This document shows positions 16,190 to 25,185 of a DNA stretch of 64,000 nucleotides, one piece after another. This DNA is from Rhizobium nepotum 39/7 (GTDB taxonomy: Bacteria; Pseudomonadota; Alphaproteobacteria; Rhizobiales; Rhizobiaceae): assembly GCF_000949865.1 (NCBI RefSeq), contig NZ_JWJH01000002.1, forward strand, positions 186,001 to 250,000, in the 5' to 3' direction. Every line of letters starts with the position of its first letter. Position 1 is the stretch's first letter. Below the pieces are notes generated by a model that was given only the letters and a program-made list of their open reading frames with translations, was not told the DNA's origin and did no database searches. A program made the translations under genes and the position numbers.

Positions 16190-16456
16190 TTAGTGCATCG
16201 TCATCCAGTCGCGTGCGGCACGCAGCGCTTCGGCCAGTTCAGCCTTGGTCATGTTGCGGGCGAGATCGGCGCGCAGCGAGGCGGCTCTTTCCGATCCACG
16301 GATCGCGGCGATGTTGAGCCATTTGTGAGCCGCGACCAGATCCACCTCGCATCCCCGGCCGGTCGCATAGACCAGGCCGAGATTGCAAAGGGTGTCGGCG
16401 CGGGTTTCGCTACCGGCAACTGCCATTTCGATATCGCGAATTTCAAAGCGTGCCAT
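16190..16456 (-). CDS. small Sel1-repeat protein
   Basis: 88 residues. The part TLCNLGLVYATGRGCEVDLV followed by AAHKWLNIAAIRGSERAA is one full Sel1-like repeat (helix, G-rich turn, helix, with the A..W...AA pattern). A second, divergent helix pair follows (MTKAELAEALRAARDWM). Such repeats form protein-protein docking surfaces. There is no signal peptide, so it should be cytoplasmic. The ATG has AGGGAT 8-9 bases upstream. No partner gene is adjacent. Confidence 0.8.
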   Translation of the reverse strand: MARFEIRDIEMAVAGSETRADTLCNLGLVYATGRGCEVDLVAAHKWLNIAAIRGSERAASLRADLARNMTKAELAEALRAARDWMTMH

Positions 16457-16938
16457 TGTTTTAATCCCTGTCTTCTCGCCTGTTTCATCAAGTGCCTTCT
16501 GCCGAGGCTAACCTTTGGAACTGCCGTCTTTTGCGGCTTTTTTGTTCTTCCGGCCGGCAGGTTTTCCCTGCGCTTTTGATGAGCCCAATATGCCATGAGG
16601 CTTTCAACGGGCGCTTAAAAGGCATGATTAATGTGAGGCAAACAAACTGCAAACGATTGGTAAAATTGGGTTTTTGTTAAATATCACAAGGTGCGGAAAT
16701 TAAGGACTTTGGAGCGAATTTTACGAAAACTTTAGAATTGGATTTCAACCCTTCATTCACCACGATCCAAACAACGATTTTCGAATTTCCCGTTCCTGCA
16801 CTCTCGCAACCCGCTCAAATGCGGGCTCGTAGCCGCAATTTTCTATTTCCTTTTACGTGAACGTCAAATAGTATCCGCCTGCCCGTGAGGAGGATGAAAC
16901 GGGCAAAGAACAGCGCGACATGGACGGGAGGAGTTTTT
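16457..16938. other. intergenic region before the DUF2147 gene
   Basis: About 480 bases, clearly AT-richer than the surroundings in 16600-16760. No reading frame with family features. It must hold the promoters of the Sel1 gene (near 16460-16560) and of the DUF2147 gene (near 16860). Confidence 0.45.
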
Positions 16939-17277
16939 ATGAAGCGTGTGATGATGATTGCCGCCGCCCTCATGCTGGGCGGCAACCTTGCTTTTGCCGC
17001 CGAGCCGATTGAAGGCAACTGGAAGACGGCAAGCGGCGAGACAGCCGTAATCGGCCCCTGCGGCACGGCCTTTTGCGTGACGCTGAAGACCGGCAAACAT
17101 GCCGGAAAACAGATCGGCAAGCTTTCCGGCAAGGGAAACAGCTATGCCGGCGATATCACCGATCCCGCCAACGACAAGACCTATAGCGGCTCCGGCACCG
17201 TTTCCGGCAACTCGCTCAGCATGAAGGGCTGCGTGCTGAAGATCCTGTGCAAATCGCAGACCTGGACACGGCTATAA
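16939..17277 (+). CDS. exported DUF2147 family protein
   Basis: 112 residues from the ATG at 16939, which has GGAGGAG upstream. A signal peptide (MKRVMMIAAALMLGGNLAFA) is followed by EPIEGNWKTASGETAVIGPC. The rest has Gly-rich strands (GKQIGKLSGKGNSYAGDITD) and a final GCVLKILCKSQTWTRL, the DUF2147 pattern of a lipocalin-like beta sheet with W and paired Cys. The family is periplasmic and its function is not known. Two Cys pairs (GPCGTAFC and GCVLKILC) suggest disulfides. Confidence 0.82.
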   Translation: MKRVMMIAAALMLGGNLAFAAEPIEGNWKTASGETAVIGPCGTAFCVTLKTGKHAGKQIGKLSGKGNSYAGDITDPANDKTYSGSGTVSGNSLSMKGCVLKILCKSQTWTRL

Positions 17278-17396
17278 GATAGGCGCGGCGGACAGGCCTT
17301 TGACCGCTTGTCCGCCCTCGCAAGCGCATGCCGTGTGGAACACATGTATCCGTTGATGTATCGTTGCGGCCAGCCGAACACCATCGAGAGCGACGC

Positions 17397-17993
17397 ATGC
17401 GCCCCACCCTTTCGACAATCCTGATTTCGGGCACCTCGCATGTCGGTAAAAGCACCCTTGCCGCTCTGTTGAGCGCAAAGCTTGGTTGCGAGGCGATATC
17501 GACCGACGGTCTCGCACGCCATCCGGGACGGCCCTGGCCCGGCATACCGGCGCCTGTGGAGGAGTATTACAGGCAGCTGTCGGCAGACACGATCCATTGG
17601 TTTCTGAAGGTCCATCACCAGAACATCTGGCCGCTTATCCGCGCGCGGATCGACAGCCGATCCGGCACCGGCAAGCTCACCGTTTTCGAGGGCGCTGCTC
17701 TGCGGCCGGAACTCATAGCGCCGCTTTTGGAAGACACCACCGCCGGTGTCTTCTTGCATGCCGAGAATGATTTTCTTCTTGAGAGAATGCGCTCGGAGGC
17801 ACGATACGAAGATGCGGCGGCCCACCAGCGCCGGATCATGGACGCCTTCATCGAGCGGTCGCTGCGTGAAAATACCGAAATGCTGGCATCGGCGCGGCAA
17901 CACGGTATGCAACTTGTCGATGTTGCGAAACCCACAGCGCTCGAGAGGCTTGTCATTGAACTTGCCGAGCGCGCCGCAGCATCTCCTATATGA
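17397..17993 (+). CDS. P-loop kinase-like protein
   Basis: 198 residues from the ATG at 17397. The Walker A motif ISGTSHVGKSTLAALLS is at residues about 9-25. It is followed by STDGLARHPGRPWPG, a substrate-loop region, and LTVFEGAALRPELIA, a Walker-B-like strand. The C-terminal half has a LID-like Arg/Asp-rich segment (ERMRSEARYEDAAAHQRRIM). This fits a small-molecule kinase of the adenylate/gluconate/2-phosphoglycerate-kinase type. The substrate is unknown. Longer starts from 17328 lack a ribosome site. Confidence 0.72.
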   Translation: MRPTLSTILISGTSHVGKSTLAALLSAKLGCEAISTDGLARHPGRPWPGIPAPVEEYYRQLSADTIHWFLKVHHQNIWPLIRARIDSRSGTGKLTVFEGAALRPELIAPLLEDTTAGVFLHAENDFLLERMRSEARYEDAAAHQRRIMDAFIERSLRENTEMLASARQHGMQLVDVAKPTALERLVIELAERAAASPI

Positions 17994-18157
17994 TGCGAAA
18001 GGCGGGCGTCCGCGCTCCTCGCGCCGTCGAAAGTTTCAATTTCTGCCGCAACGATCCCGTTAATCTCCCTGAACACCATATGAACCGGGGTCTCAGGGTC
18101 CGTTCAGTCCGAGTGTGGCAAAACTCTGTCCATGAACTCCAATAAAGGGGAATGGAC

Positions 18158-18334
18158 ATGACAAAGTTGATCAGCCGGCTGGCAATCTTCGCGTTTCTCA
18201 TGGCGATCTTCGCCATGTCCTTCGCCTCGCTCGTCGTTAATCCCAACCGCAGCTTTCAGCGGGTGAATGCCGGTGCGGCCATTGCCTGCCAGCATAGCCC
18301 GACGACCAGCGCCAATTGCCCCGTCGCGCTTTGA
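18158..18334 (+). CDS. small membrane or exported protein (upstream member of a pair)
   Basis: 58 residues. The first 25 (MTKLISRLAIFAFLMAIFAM ...) are a membrane helix or signal peptide, followed by NPNRSFQRVNAGAAIACQHS and a second Cys near the end. The ATG at 18158 has AAGGGG 7 bases upstream; the ATG at 18152 is too close to it. Ends 10 bases before another small membrane protein gene, so they look translationally linked. No family recognised. Confidence 0.62.
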   Translation: MTKLISRLAIFAFLMAIFAMSFASLVVNPNRSFQRVNAGAAIACQHSPTTSANCPVAL

Positions 18335-18344
18335 GGATCGACCA

Positions 18345-18518
18345 ATGACCCGCAACTTTTCCAACGGCCTGTTTTCCGCACTGAGACTGGTGTTGATGGC
18401 CTCGATCTTTCTCGGCCCGGTGGCGGGACTTGCTGTCTACAAGGCCGATCCCCGCACCGCATCGAAAGGCGCCGGTTTCGTGCTTTTGATGAGCCTGCAA
18501 CGCGGCGCGCTTGGCTGA
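18345..18518 (+). CDS. small membrane protein (downstream member of a pair)
   Basis: 57 residues from an ATG with GAGGATCG upstream. One hydrophobic segment (LVLMASIFLGPVAGLAV) is followed by YKADPRTASKGAGFVLLMSL with a second partly hydrophobic stretch. It starts 10 bases after the stop of the first small protein. Function unknown; the pair probably forms one operon. Confidence 0.62.
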   Translation: MTRNFSNGLFSALRLVLMASIFLGPVAGLAVYKADPRTASKGAGFVLLMSLQRGALG

Positions 18519-18609
18519 GATTTCGCCGCCCCGTCGCTTTTTCCGTTTCTTTTCAGTTTCTTCGTATTTCTGTCGCTTGCCTGTCGAAATAGGCCTCTTA
18601 TAATGGGCC

Positions 18610-20115
18610 ATGACAATAGCAAAACGAACGATTCCGCCCTTTGCCTTCATCAGCCCCGAGCCTTTCGCGCCGCAGACATTCACGGACCCGAAAGAAGCAG
18701 TCGAGGCTTTGACCGCGCTTTACGAACGCAATACGGCGTTCCTCATCAATTCCTTCACTGAACTTGCCAAGGGCGCACCGATCACCGGTCGTTACCGCGC
18801 CTGCTATCCGCAGGTCAGCCTCGAGACCGCCACCTTCGGCCATGTCGATTCGCGCCTTTCCTATGGCCATGTCTCCGCCCCCGGCGTCTATACGACGACG
18901 ATCACCCGGCCGGAGCTTTTCCGCCATTACCTGAAAGAGCAGCTGGGGCTTCTGATCAAGAACCACGGCGTTCCGGTGACGGTTGCTGAATCGGCCACGC
19001 CCATTCCCTTGCATTTCGCCTTTGGCGAAGGTGCTTATGTCGAGGCGGCGGCGGCATCCTCGCTTTCCGACGTGCCGCTGCGCGATCTTTTCGATACGCC
19101 CGACCTTAACAACACCGACGATCTCATCGCCAATGGCGAATATGATCAGGTGCCGGGCGAACCCGCGCCGCTGGCGCCCTTCACCGCGCAGCGCATCGAT
19201 TATTCGCTCGCCCGCCTCAGTCACTATACGGCGACGAGCGCCAGCCATTTTCAGAATTTCGTGCTGTTCACCAACTACCAGTTCTATATCGACGAATTCG
19301 CCGCATGGGCGCGGCAGTTGATGAAGAATGGCGGCGAGGGTTACACATCCTTCGTGGAGCCGGGCAACATCATCACCCCCGCCGGCTCCGACAAGCCGGA
19401 AACGGACGCCGTTCTCGCCCGTCTGCCGCAGATGCCCGCCTATCACCTGAAGAAAAAGGGCCATGCCGGCATCACGCTCGTCAATATCGGCGTCGGCCCT
19501 TCCAACGCCAAGACGATCACCGACCACATCGCCGTGCTGCGCCCGCATGCCTGGTTGATGGTTGGCCATTGCGCCGGCCTGCGCAACAGCCAGCGGCTGG
19601 GCGATTATGTTCTGGCGCATGCCTATGTGCGCGAAGACCACGTTCTGGACGACGATCTGCCGGTCTGGGTGCCGATCCCGGCTCTGGCCGAAGTGCAGCT
19701 GGCGCTGGAAGGTGCGGTCGCGGAAGTCACCGGTTACGAGGGTTTCGAGCTGAAGCGCATCATGCGCACCGGCACAGTCGCCACCATCGACAACCGCAAC
19801 TGGGAGCTTCGCGATCAGGCGGGTCCCGTCAAGCGCCTGTCGCAGTCACGCGCCATCGCGCTCGACATGGAATCGGCCACCATCGCCGCCAACGGCTTCC
19901 GCTTCCGCGTACCCTACGGCACCCTGCTCTGCGTTTCCGACAAACCGCTGCATGGCGAACTGAAACTGCCCGGCATGGCCACGGAGTTCTACCGCACGCA
20001 GGTCGCCCAGCATCTACAGATCGGCATCCGCGCCGTACAGAAGCTGGCCGCCATGCCGACGGAAACCCTGCATTCGCGCAAGCTCAGAAGCTTCTACGAG
20101 ACGGCGTTCCAGTAA
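18610..20115 (+). CDS. amn: AMP nucleosidase
   Basis: 501 residues, close to the usual length of about 485-500. The N-terminal half (FTDPKEAVEALTALYERNTA, GRYRACYPQVSL, LSYGHVSAPGVYTTTITRPE) is the AMP nucleosidase regulatory domain. The C-terminal half is a nucleoside-phosphorylase fold: LVNIGVGPSNAKTITDHIAV, WLMVGHCAGLRNSQRLGDYV, and ALDMESATIAANGFRFRVPY, where the ME of DMES binds ribose. It splits AMP into adenine and ribose 5-phosphate in the cytoplasm, in purine salvage and control of the adenylate pool. Stand-alone gene; no clear Shine-Dalgarno sequence before the ATG. Confidence 0.95.
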   Translation: MTIAKRTIPPFAFISPEPFAPQTFTDPKEAVEALTALYERNTAFLINSFTELAKGAPITGRYRACYPQVSLETATFGHVDSRLSYGHVSAPGVYTTTITRPELFRHYLKEQLGLLIKNHGVPVTVAESATPIPLHFAFGEGAYVEAAAASSLSDVPLRDLFDTPDLNNTDDLIANGEYDQVPGEPAPLAPFTAQRIDYSLARLSHYTATSASHFQNFVLFTNYQFYIDEFAAWARQLMKNGGEGYTSFVEPGNIITPAGSDKPETDAVLARLPQMPAYHLKKKGHAGITLVNIGVGPSNAKTITDHIAVLRPHAWLMVGHCAGLRNSQRLGDYVLAHAYVREDHVLDDDLPVWVPIPALAEVQLALEGAVAEVTGYEGFELKRIMRTGTVATIDNRNWELRDQAGPVKRLSQSRAIALDMESATIAANGFRFRVPYGTLLCVSDKPLHGELKLPGMATEFYRTQVAQHLQIGIRAVQKLAAMPTETLHSRKLRSFYETAFQ

Positions 20116-20173
20116 GATCGCGCATCTTCGCCCTCAAGGTTCTATGTTGTCTCAAACACCTTGAGGCGTTGAA

Positions 20174-20383
20174 ATGCATGTCACTATCGACCTTGATGAC
20201 GAGTTGATCGCGGAGGTCATGGAAATTACCGGGCTATCCAACGCCGAAGCGGCGGTTGAAAAAGCCTTGAGAGACTTTGTCCGGATACACCGGCAGCGAC
20301 GCGCGCTTGAGGAACTGCGGGGCATTGGCTGGGAAGGCAATCTCGAGGAAATCCGCGATAGCTGGAGCACGGATAAAGCCTAG
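20174..20383 (+). CDS. orphan VapB-type antitoxin (type II TA, DUF2191)
   Basis: 69 residues: MHVTIDLDDELIAEVMEITG, then LSNAEAAVEKALRDFVRIHR, then a tail ending RDSWSTDKA. The first strand plus two helices is a ribbon-helix-helix DNA-binding domain and the tail is the toxin-wrapping part typical of short VapB antitoxins. TTGAGGCG precedes the ATG. No PIN-domain VapC frame follows: the next 390 bases hold only repeats. It is therefore an antitoxin without its toxin, or a solitary repressor. Confidence 0.82.
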   Translation: MHVTIDLDDELIAEVMEITGLSNAEAAVEKALRDFVRIHRQRRALEELRGIGWEGNLEEIRDSWSTDKA

Positions 20384-20501
20384 CAGTTGAAGATAGACGT
20401 AAGCCGTCATCTTCCGGTTCCCCCCCTTTGCTGCCCGGCTTATTTTCGGAACACGCTGCATTGCATTGAAGTTAATCGCAAAGAGTGCGCATTTTTTCAG
20501 C

Positions 20502-20587
20502 GTCATCCTTGGGCTTGTCCCAAGGATCTAAACACGTCAACAAAGTCGATCCGTTGCAGATCCTCGGGACAGGCCCGAGGATGACGG
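20502..20587. repeat. intergenic palindromic element, family B copy 1
   Basis: An 86-bp element: GTCATCCTTGGG...CCCAAGGAT hairpin on the left and GATCCTCGGG...CCCGAGGATGAC on the right, joined by a spacer containing GTTGCAGAT. A second copy is at 30431. It lies in the 390-base gap after the orphan antitoxin. Confidence 0.75.
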
Positions 20588-20669
20588 CAGAGTGTTTGGC
20601 GCGATTCATCATTCCATCTGACGATGCCACGCTTCGTTCGTTTCCGGCGCGTCGCGACACGTCTGAATG

Positions 20670-20729
20670 CCATGGACCTTGTCCAGAAATCTAACCGGAC
20701 AGCGGTGGGCAGGCCCGAGCATGACATCG
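20670..20729. repeat. degenerate family B element
   Basis: CATGGACCTTGTCCAG and GGGCAGGCCCGAGCATGAC are recognisable as the two halves of a family B element with the left stem eroded. It lies 83 bases after the intact copy at 20502. The remainder of 20384-20777 shows nothing else. Confidence 0.55.
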
Positions 20730-20777
20730 AGTGTGAAGTAAGCCTTTCAGCAGCTCGCGATGAAAGGTTGGCCCCAC

Positions 20778-21248
20778 CTAAACCACCTTCACCGTACCCT
20801 CCACACGCACGGGAAAATTCACCGACCGTGCGATGAAACATTTCTCGTGAGCGTCGTGGTGCAATTCATCCGCCCTGGCAGGATCGCCTTTCGAAATGGT
20901 GATGACGGGTTTCAGCACCACTTCGCTGAAATGGCCCGCCCCGTCCTTTTCCATCGCCAGCGTGCCTTCGGCATTGTCGGTGTAGTCTTCGACGATGATG
21001 CCGTTGACCGAGCAGAAATGCAGGTACCAGAGCTTGTGGCAGGCCGAGAGCGAGGCAACCAGCAGGTCTTCCGGGTTCCAGCGGGAGGGATCGCCGCGGA
21101 AGGCGGGGTCGGATGAGCCGGCGATATCGGCTTTTCCTTCCGCCGAAACGACGTGATCGCGCTCATAGTCGCGGTAGCCGGAAGTCCCCTTGCCACGATT
21201 GCCCGTCCACTTCACCTGAACGGCGTAATGATGTTCCTGTCCTGCCAT
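20778..21248 (-). CDS. OsmC/Ohr family protein
   Basis: 156 residues with a strong GGGAGGAG site before the ATG. Contains DPSRWNPEDLLVASLSACHK with the first reactive Cys and HHDAHEKCFIARSVNFPV with the second Cys, the two peroxidatic/resolving positions of OsmC-type thiol peroxidases. It should detoxify organic hydroperoxides in the cytoplasm. The sequence before it (HVVSAEGKADIAGSSDPAFR) matches the OsmC subgroup with a WNPEDLL motif. Single gene, downstream of the aminotransferase on the same strand with no overlap. Confidence 0.92.
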   Translation of the reverse strand: MAGQEHHYAVQVKWTGNRGKGTSGYRDYERDHVVSAEGKADIAGSSDPAFRGDPSRWNPEDLLVASLSACHKLWYLHFCSVNGIIVEDYTDNAEGTLAMEKDGAGHFSEVVLKPVITISKGDPARADELHHDAHEKCFIARSVNFPVRVEGTVKVV

Positions 21249-21307
21249 ATCACTCCTCCCTTAGAGTATTTTGTCACATTTCCGGACGGAAAACCGGGTC
21301 CACTTTT

Positions 21308-22681
21308 CTAGAAATGCTCTTGCGTATCGCGCAGGTGGTCGAGCCCCTTGCGCAATGTCTCGATGATCTGGTCCACCTCTGAGCGGCTGATCGTCAGTGC
21401 CGGCGAGGCGAGCATACGGTCGCCCGTGGCGCGCATCACGAGGCCGTTTGCCAGGCAGTGGTTGCGCACGGCGGTGCCGATGTCATCAGGCTTGGCAAAA
21501 CGCCGGCGGGTCGCCTTGTCCGCCGCCAGTTGCAGGCCCCCCATGAGACCGACGTTCACCGCCTCGCCCACCAGTTCGTGATCGGTCAGGCTGTTCCACC
21601 CTTCAGAAAAATAAGGGCCGATATCGTCGCGCACCCGCTCCACCAGCCCCTCATCCTCGATGATTCGGAGGTTTTCAAGGGCGGCAGCAGCGCAGACGGG
21701 GTGGCCGGAATAGGTGAAACCGTGGTTGAAATCACCGACTTCGGACAACATCACCTCCGCCACCCGATCGGAAACGATGACGCCGCCGATCGGCAGATAA
21801 CCGGATGACAGGCCCTTGGCGACGGGCGCGAAATCCGGCTCTACGCCGAAATGTTGATAGCCGAACCATGAGCCGAGACGGCCGAAACCGCAGATCACCT
21901 CGTCGGACACGAGCAGGATATTACGCGCCTTGCAGATGCGGGCGATTTCCGGCCAGTAGGTCTCAGGTGGCACGATGACGCCGCCTGCCCCCTGAATGGG
22001 TTCCGCCACGAAAGCGGCGACATTCTCCTCGCCAAGTTCGTCGATCTTCGCGTCAAGTTCGCGGGCGACCTTGAGACCAAATTCAGCCGGTGAGAGATCG
22101 CCGCCCTCGGCGTACCAATAGGGCTGGCCGATATGGGCGATACCCTCGATCGGCAGATTGCCCTGCTCGTGCATCCATTTCATGCCGCCGAGCGAAGCGC
22201 CGGCCACGGTCGAGCCGTGATAGCCGTTGCGCCTTGCGATCACCTTGATCTTTGCGGGATGGCCGAGCGCCTTCCAGTAGACCCGCGCCATGCGGAACCA
22301 GGTGTCCGTGGCTTCCGAACCGGAATTGGTGAAGAACACATGGTTCATCTTCGGCCCGGCACGGGACGCGATCTTCTGCGCCAGAAGCGTCGCGGGCGGG
22401 GTCGTGGTGCCGAAAAAAGCGTTGTAATAGGGCAGCTCGTTCATCTGGCGCTGCACGACATCGGCGATCTCGCGACGTCCGTAACCGATATTCACGCACC
22501 ACAAGCCGGCAAAGGCGTCGAGATATTTCTTGCCGGTGCTGTCATAGATGAAAACCCCTTCCGCCCGTTCGATGATGCGGGTGCCGGCGGCGTTCAGCTT
22601 GCCCATATCGGAAAAGGGGTGAAGGTGATGGGCGGCATCGATGGCGGCCAGATTGGATATCGCCGTGGGGACTTCATTCAT
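21308..22681 (-). CDS. class III omega-aminotransferase
   Basis: 457 residues from the ATG at 22681, which has GGGAG 10 bases upstream; the frame to 22717 has none. Shows HHLHPFSDMGKLNAAGTRII, YDSTGKKYLDAFAGLWCVNI, NSGSEATDTWFRMARVY, LLVSDEVICGFGRLG with the PLP-binding Asp, and FAPVAKGLSSGYLPIGG with the Schiff-base Lys. This is the subgroup acting on omega-amino acids, beta-alanine, GABA or putrescine with pyruvate as amino acceptor. No transporter or dehydrogenase for a particular amine adjoins it, so the substrate stays open. Confidence 0.93.
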   Translation of the reverse strand: MNEVPTAISNLAAIDAAHHLHPFSDMGKLNAAGTRIIERAEGVFIYDSTGKKYLDAFAGLWCVNIGYGRREIADVVQRQMNELPYYNAFFGTTTPPATLLAQKIASRAGPKMNHVFFTNSGSEATDTWFRMARVYWKALGHPAKIKVIARRNGYHGSTVAGASLGGMKWMHEQGNLPIEGIAHIGQPYWYAEGGDLSPAEFGLKVARELDAKIDELGEENVAAFVAEPIQGAGGVIVPPETYWPEIARICKARNILLVSDEVICGFGRLGSWFGYQHFGVEPDFAPVAKGLSSGYLPIGGVIVSDRVAEVMLSEVGDFNHGFTYSGHPVCAAAALENLRIIEDEGLVERVRDDIGPYFSEGWNSLTDHELVGEAVNVGLMGGLQLAADKATRRRFAKPDDIGTAVRNHCLANGLVMRATGDRMLASPALTISRSEVDQIIETLRKGLDHLRDTQEHF

Positions 22682-22797
22682 GACAGATCGCACTCCCGCA
22701 AAAGCAACGGCGCTCACGCCGCCGCATCCAACCGAACATGGCCGGGCGGCTCCGATTTGGCAAGACTGGCGTTTTTCAGGGGGACAGCAGCGGCGCG

Positions 22798-23706
22798 CTA
22801 CGCTAAGAACCCTCGCCCCACCAGCACCTTCAATTCGCCGGCATGGACTTTCAGCGCCACGTCGCGTTCCATCGGCAGCAATTCGCCATCAATGACACAA
22901 CGCAGGTCGTGGCGCCTTTTCGGAAAATGCAGTTCCACATCCGTCACGGTCGTGGCCGTCACGGCGGCGTTTTCCTTTAGCCTGCCGCGTAGAATGTCGA
23001 AAACGAGCCTTGCGACGCCTGAAGGAGAAAGCGGATCGGTGAGGTAAAAACCGAGATGACCGCCTGACACATTATCCGCCACCAAAAGTGAATTTTGGCC
23101 GAATTCGTTGTTGGAGACGGAAATGGCCGAGACCTTGCGGTGCTGCATCGTGCCGTTGACGGTGTACTCCACCTCGAACACCGGCGGATTGAGAATGACG
23201 CTGATGGCGGCGCGGATGCTGGCCTTGATCTTGCCGAGGCGGGAGGCGAAGGCGAGATTGTTGCGGTAGCGCACCATGCGCGAATGCAGGCCCGCGGAAA
23301 ACTGGTGGACGAAGAGGCGGCCGTTGGCGCTGGCGATATCGACATTGGCGATCTCACCATTCGCCAGCGTCTCCAGCACCAGGCGAATGTCGAGCGGCAG
23401 CTTCAGCGAGCGGGCGAACAGGTTCATGGTGCCTGCCGGCACGACGCCGAGTGCGATGCCGTGTTTCCAGGCGATGCTGGCCGCCACCGAAATGGTGCCG
23501 TCGCCGCCGCCGGCAATGATGCCTTCGATATCAGGCTCCTCGGCGGCATATTGCATTTCCTCGACGATTTCCTTGCCGGAAACGACGCGGCAATCGATCG
23601 CGTGGCCGGCGTTTGAAAAGACCTCGCGGACGTGGTCGCAATAGGCATCCATATCCGTGGTGCGAAAGGTGCCGCCGTCACGATTGAAAATTGCAATGAG
23701 CTTCAT
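22798..23706 (-). CDS. diacylglycerol/sphingosine kinase-like lipid kinase (YegS/DagK family)
   Basis: 302 residues from the ATG at 23706. MKLIAIFNRDGGTFR opens the nucleotide-binding fold, GIIAGGGDGTISVAAS is the kinase GGDGT motif, and LGVVPAGTMNLFARSLKLP is the second conserved loop. A C-terminal beta domain contains NNEFGQNSLL and DGELLPMERDVALKV. It would phosphorylate a lipid such as diacylglycerol at the inner membrane. The in-frame region upstream to 23823 has no conserved features. Stand-alone gene. Confidence 0.87.
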   Translation of the reverse strand: MKLIAIFNRDGGTFRTTDMDAYCDHVREVFSNAGHAIDCRVVSGKEIVEEMQYAAEEPDIEGIIAGGGDGTISVAASIAWKHGIALGVVPAGTMNLFARSLKLPLDIRLVLETLANGEIANVDIASANGRLFVHQFSAGLHSRMVRYRNNLAFASRLGKIKASIRAAISVILNPPVFEVEYTVNGTMQHRKVSAISVSNNEFGQNSLLVADNVSGGHLGFYLTDPLSPSGVARLVFDILRGRLKENAAVTATTVTDVELHFPKRRHDLRCVIDGELLPMERDVALKVHAGELKVLVGRGFLA

Positions 23707-23940
23707 ATACCAACCCGATCCCGTGATGCAGCCGCGCGTAAATGCCTGGCGCCCCATAGAGTTCCGAACACCATCGCGTGAAGATCGTCTTTTGCCGAGA
23801 ATCGCTCTACCGCAATGCATCATTTCATGTTAGGGATCACTTAAGGTCATTTTCATGACCGCGCATCTCCAGTCAGGGCAGGCCGTTCCCATACGGTCTT
23901 GCCCTTTTTTCTGTGGGGTCCTCCCCCTTCTCAGGTAGCA

Positions 23941-25185
23941 ATGAGCCAGTCGAATATGTCGGAAGCCCGCTCTGGGGCGGAGAGTGAAACCGTTTACACG
24001 GCAGCGCCGGCTGTGGTCCTGTCGCCGCTTGCCGTCGCTCTGATCGAACTGGCGCTTGCCGCCGGCGGCTTTGGCATCGGCACCGGCGAATTCGCCATCA
24101 TGGGCCTGCTGCCGGATGTCGCCACGACCTATGGCGTGACGGTGCCGCAGGCGGGTTACGTCATCACGGCCTATGCGCTGGGTGTCGTCATCGGTGCGCC
24201 CATCATCGCTGTTCTGGCTGCGCGCATGACGCGGCGCACATTGCTTCTCGGCCTTATGGGACTTTTCGCACTCGGCAATATCTTGAGCGCGCTCGCACCT
24301 GATTTCCTGAGCTTTACCGTGCTGCGCTTCATCACCGGCCTGCCGCACGGCGCCTATTTCGGCGTTGCAGCGCTGGTGGCCGCCTCCATGGCGCCAATCC
24401 ACAAACGCGCCCGCGCCGTCGGCCGCGTCATGCTCGGCCTCACCATCGCCACCCTGCTCGGCACCCCGCTCGCCACCTTCTTCGGCCAGATGCTTTCCTG
24501 GCGCGCGGCCTTCATGCTGGTCGGCGGCATCGGGCTGTTGACCGTCGCCCTCCTGTGGCTGTTCCAGCCGCGTGACAGGGTGGAAGAAGGTGCCAGCGTG
24601 TGGCGTGAACTCGGCGCTTTCCGCCGCGTGCAGGTGTGGCTGACGCTCGCCATCGCCTCGGTCGGTTTCGGCGGCATGTTTTCGGTTTTCAGCTATATCG
24701 CCAAAACCACCACCGATGTGGCGATGATGCCGGTTTCCACCGTCTCCATGGTGCTGGCGTTGTTCGGCATCGGAATGAATGTCGGCAATGTGGTCGGTTC
24801 GCGGCTCGCCGATATCTCGCTCAACGGCACGATCGGCGGCATGCTGGCCTTCAACGTGGTGGTCATGGTAGTCTTCGGCATGACAGCGCATGATCCGTTC
24901 ATGCTGTGCCTCTGCGTCTTCCTGATCGGCTGCGGTTTTGCCGCCTGCCCCGCCGTGCAGACACGGCTGATGGATGTGGCTGCGGATGCGCAGACGCTTG
25001 CCGCCGCCTCCAACCATTCCGCCTTCAACATCGCCAACGCGCTCGGCGCATGGCTTGGCGGCATGGTCATCGCCATGGGCTATGGATATGCCTCCACCGG
25101 TTATGTGGGCGCGGTTCTTTCGCTTCTCGGGCTTGGCGTTTTCCTCGTTTCCGTCACCGTCGAGCGGCGCGCAAAAGCCGGCTGA
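23941..25185 (+). CDS. MFS transporter, DHA1 (AraJ/YdhP-like) exporter
   Basis: 414 residues from the ATG at 23941 with AGGTAG upstream. Twelve hydrophobic segments in two halves. The N-terminal half has GTGEFAIMGLLPDVATTYGV, typical of the DHA1 branch, and RMTRRTLLLGLMGLFALGN for the A-loop between helices 2 and 3. GLPHGAYFGVAALVA and RARAVGRVMLGLTIATLLGT follow in helices 4-5. This subgroup exports arabinose-like sugars, drugs or chloramphenicol by proton antiport; the substrate cannot be told. No regulator is adjacent. Confidence 0.88.
   Translation: MSQSNMSEARSGAESETVYTAAPAVVLSPLAVALIELALAAGGFGIGTGEFAIMGLLPDVATTYGVTVPQAGYVITAYALGVVIGAPIIAVLAARMTRRTLLLGLMGLFALGNILSALAPDFLSFTVLRFITGLPHGAYFGVAALVAASMAPIHKRARAVGRVMLGLTIATLLGTPLATFFGQMLSWRAAFMLVGGIGLLTVALLWLFQPRDRVEEGASVWRELGAFRRVQVWLTLAIASVGFGGMFSVFSYIAKTTTDVAMMPVSTVSMVLALFGIGMNVGNVVGSRLADISLNGTIGGMLAFNVVVMVVFGMTAHDPFMLCLCVFLIGCGFAACPAVQTRLMDVAADAQTLAAASNHSAFNIANALGAWLGGMVIAMGYGYASTGYVGAVLSLLGLGVFLVSVTVERRAKAG

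Noticed and set aside
23735..23765. EcfG-like promoter before the lipid kinase
   Set aside because: GGAAC is followed at 16 bases by CATT rather than CGTT, a mismatch in the most conserved part.
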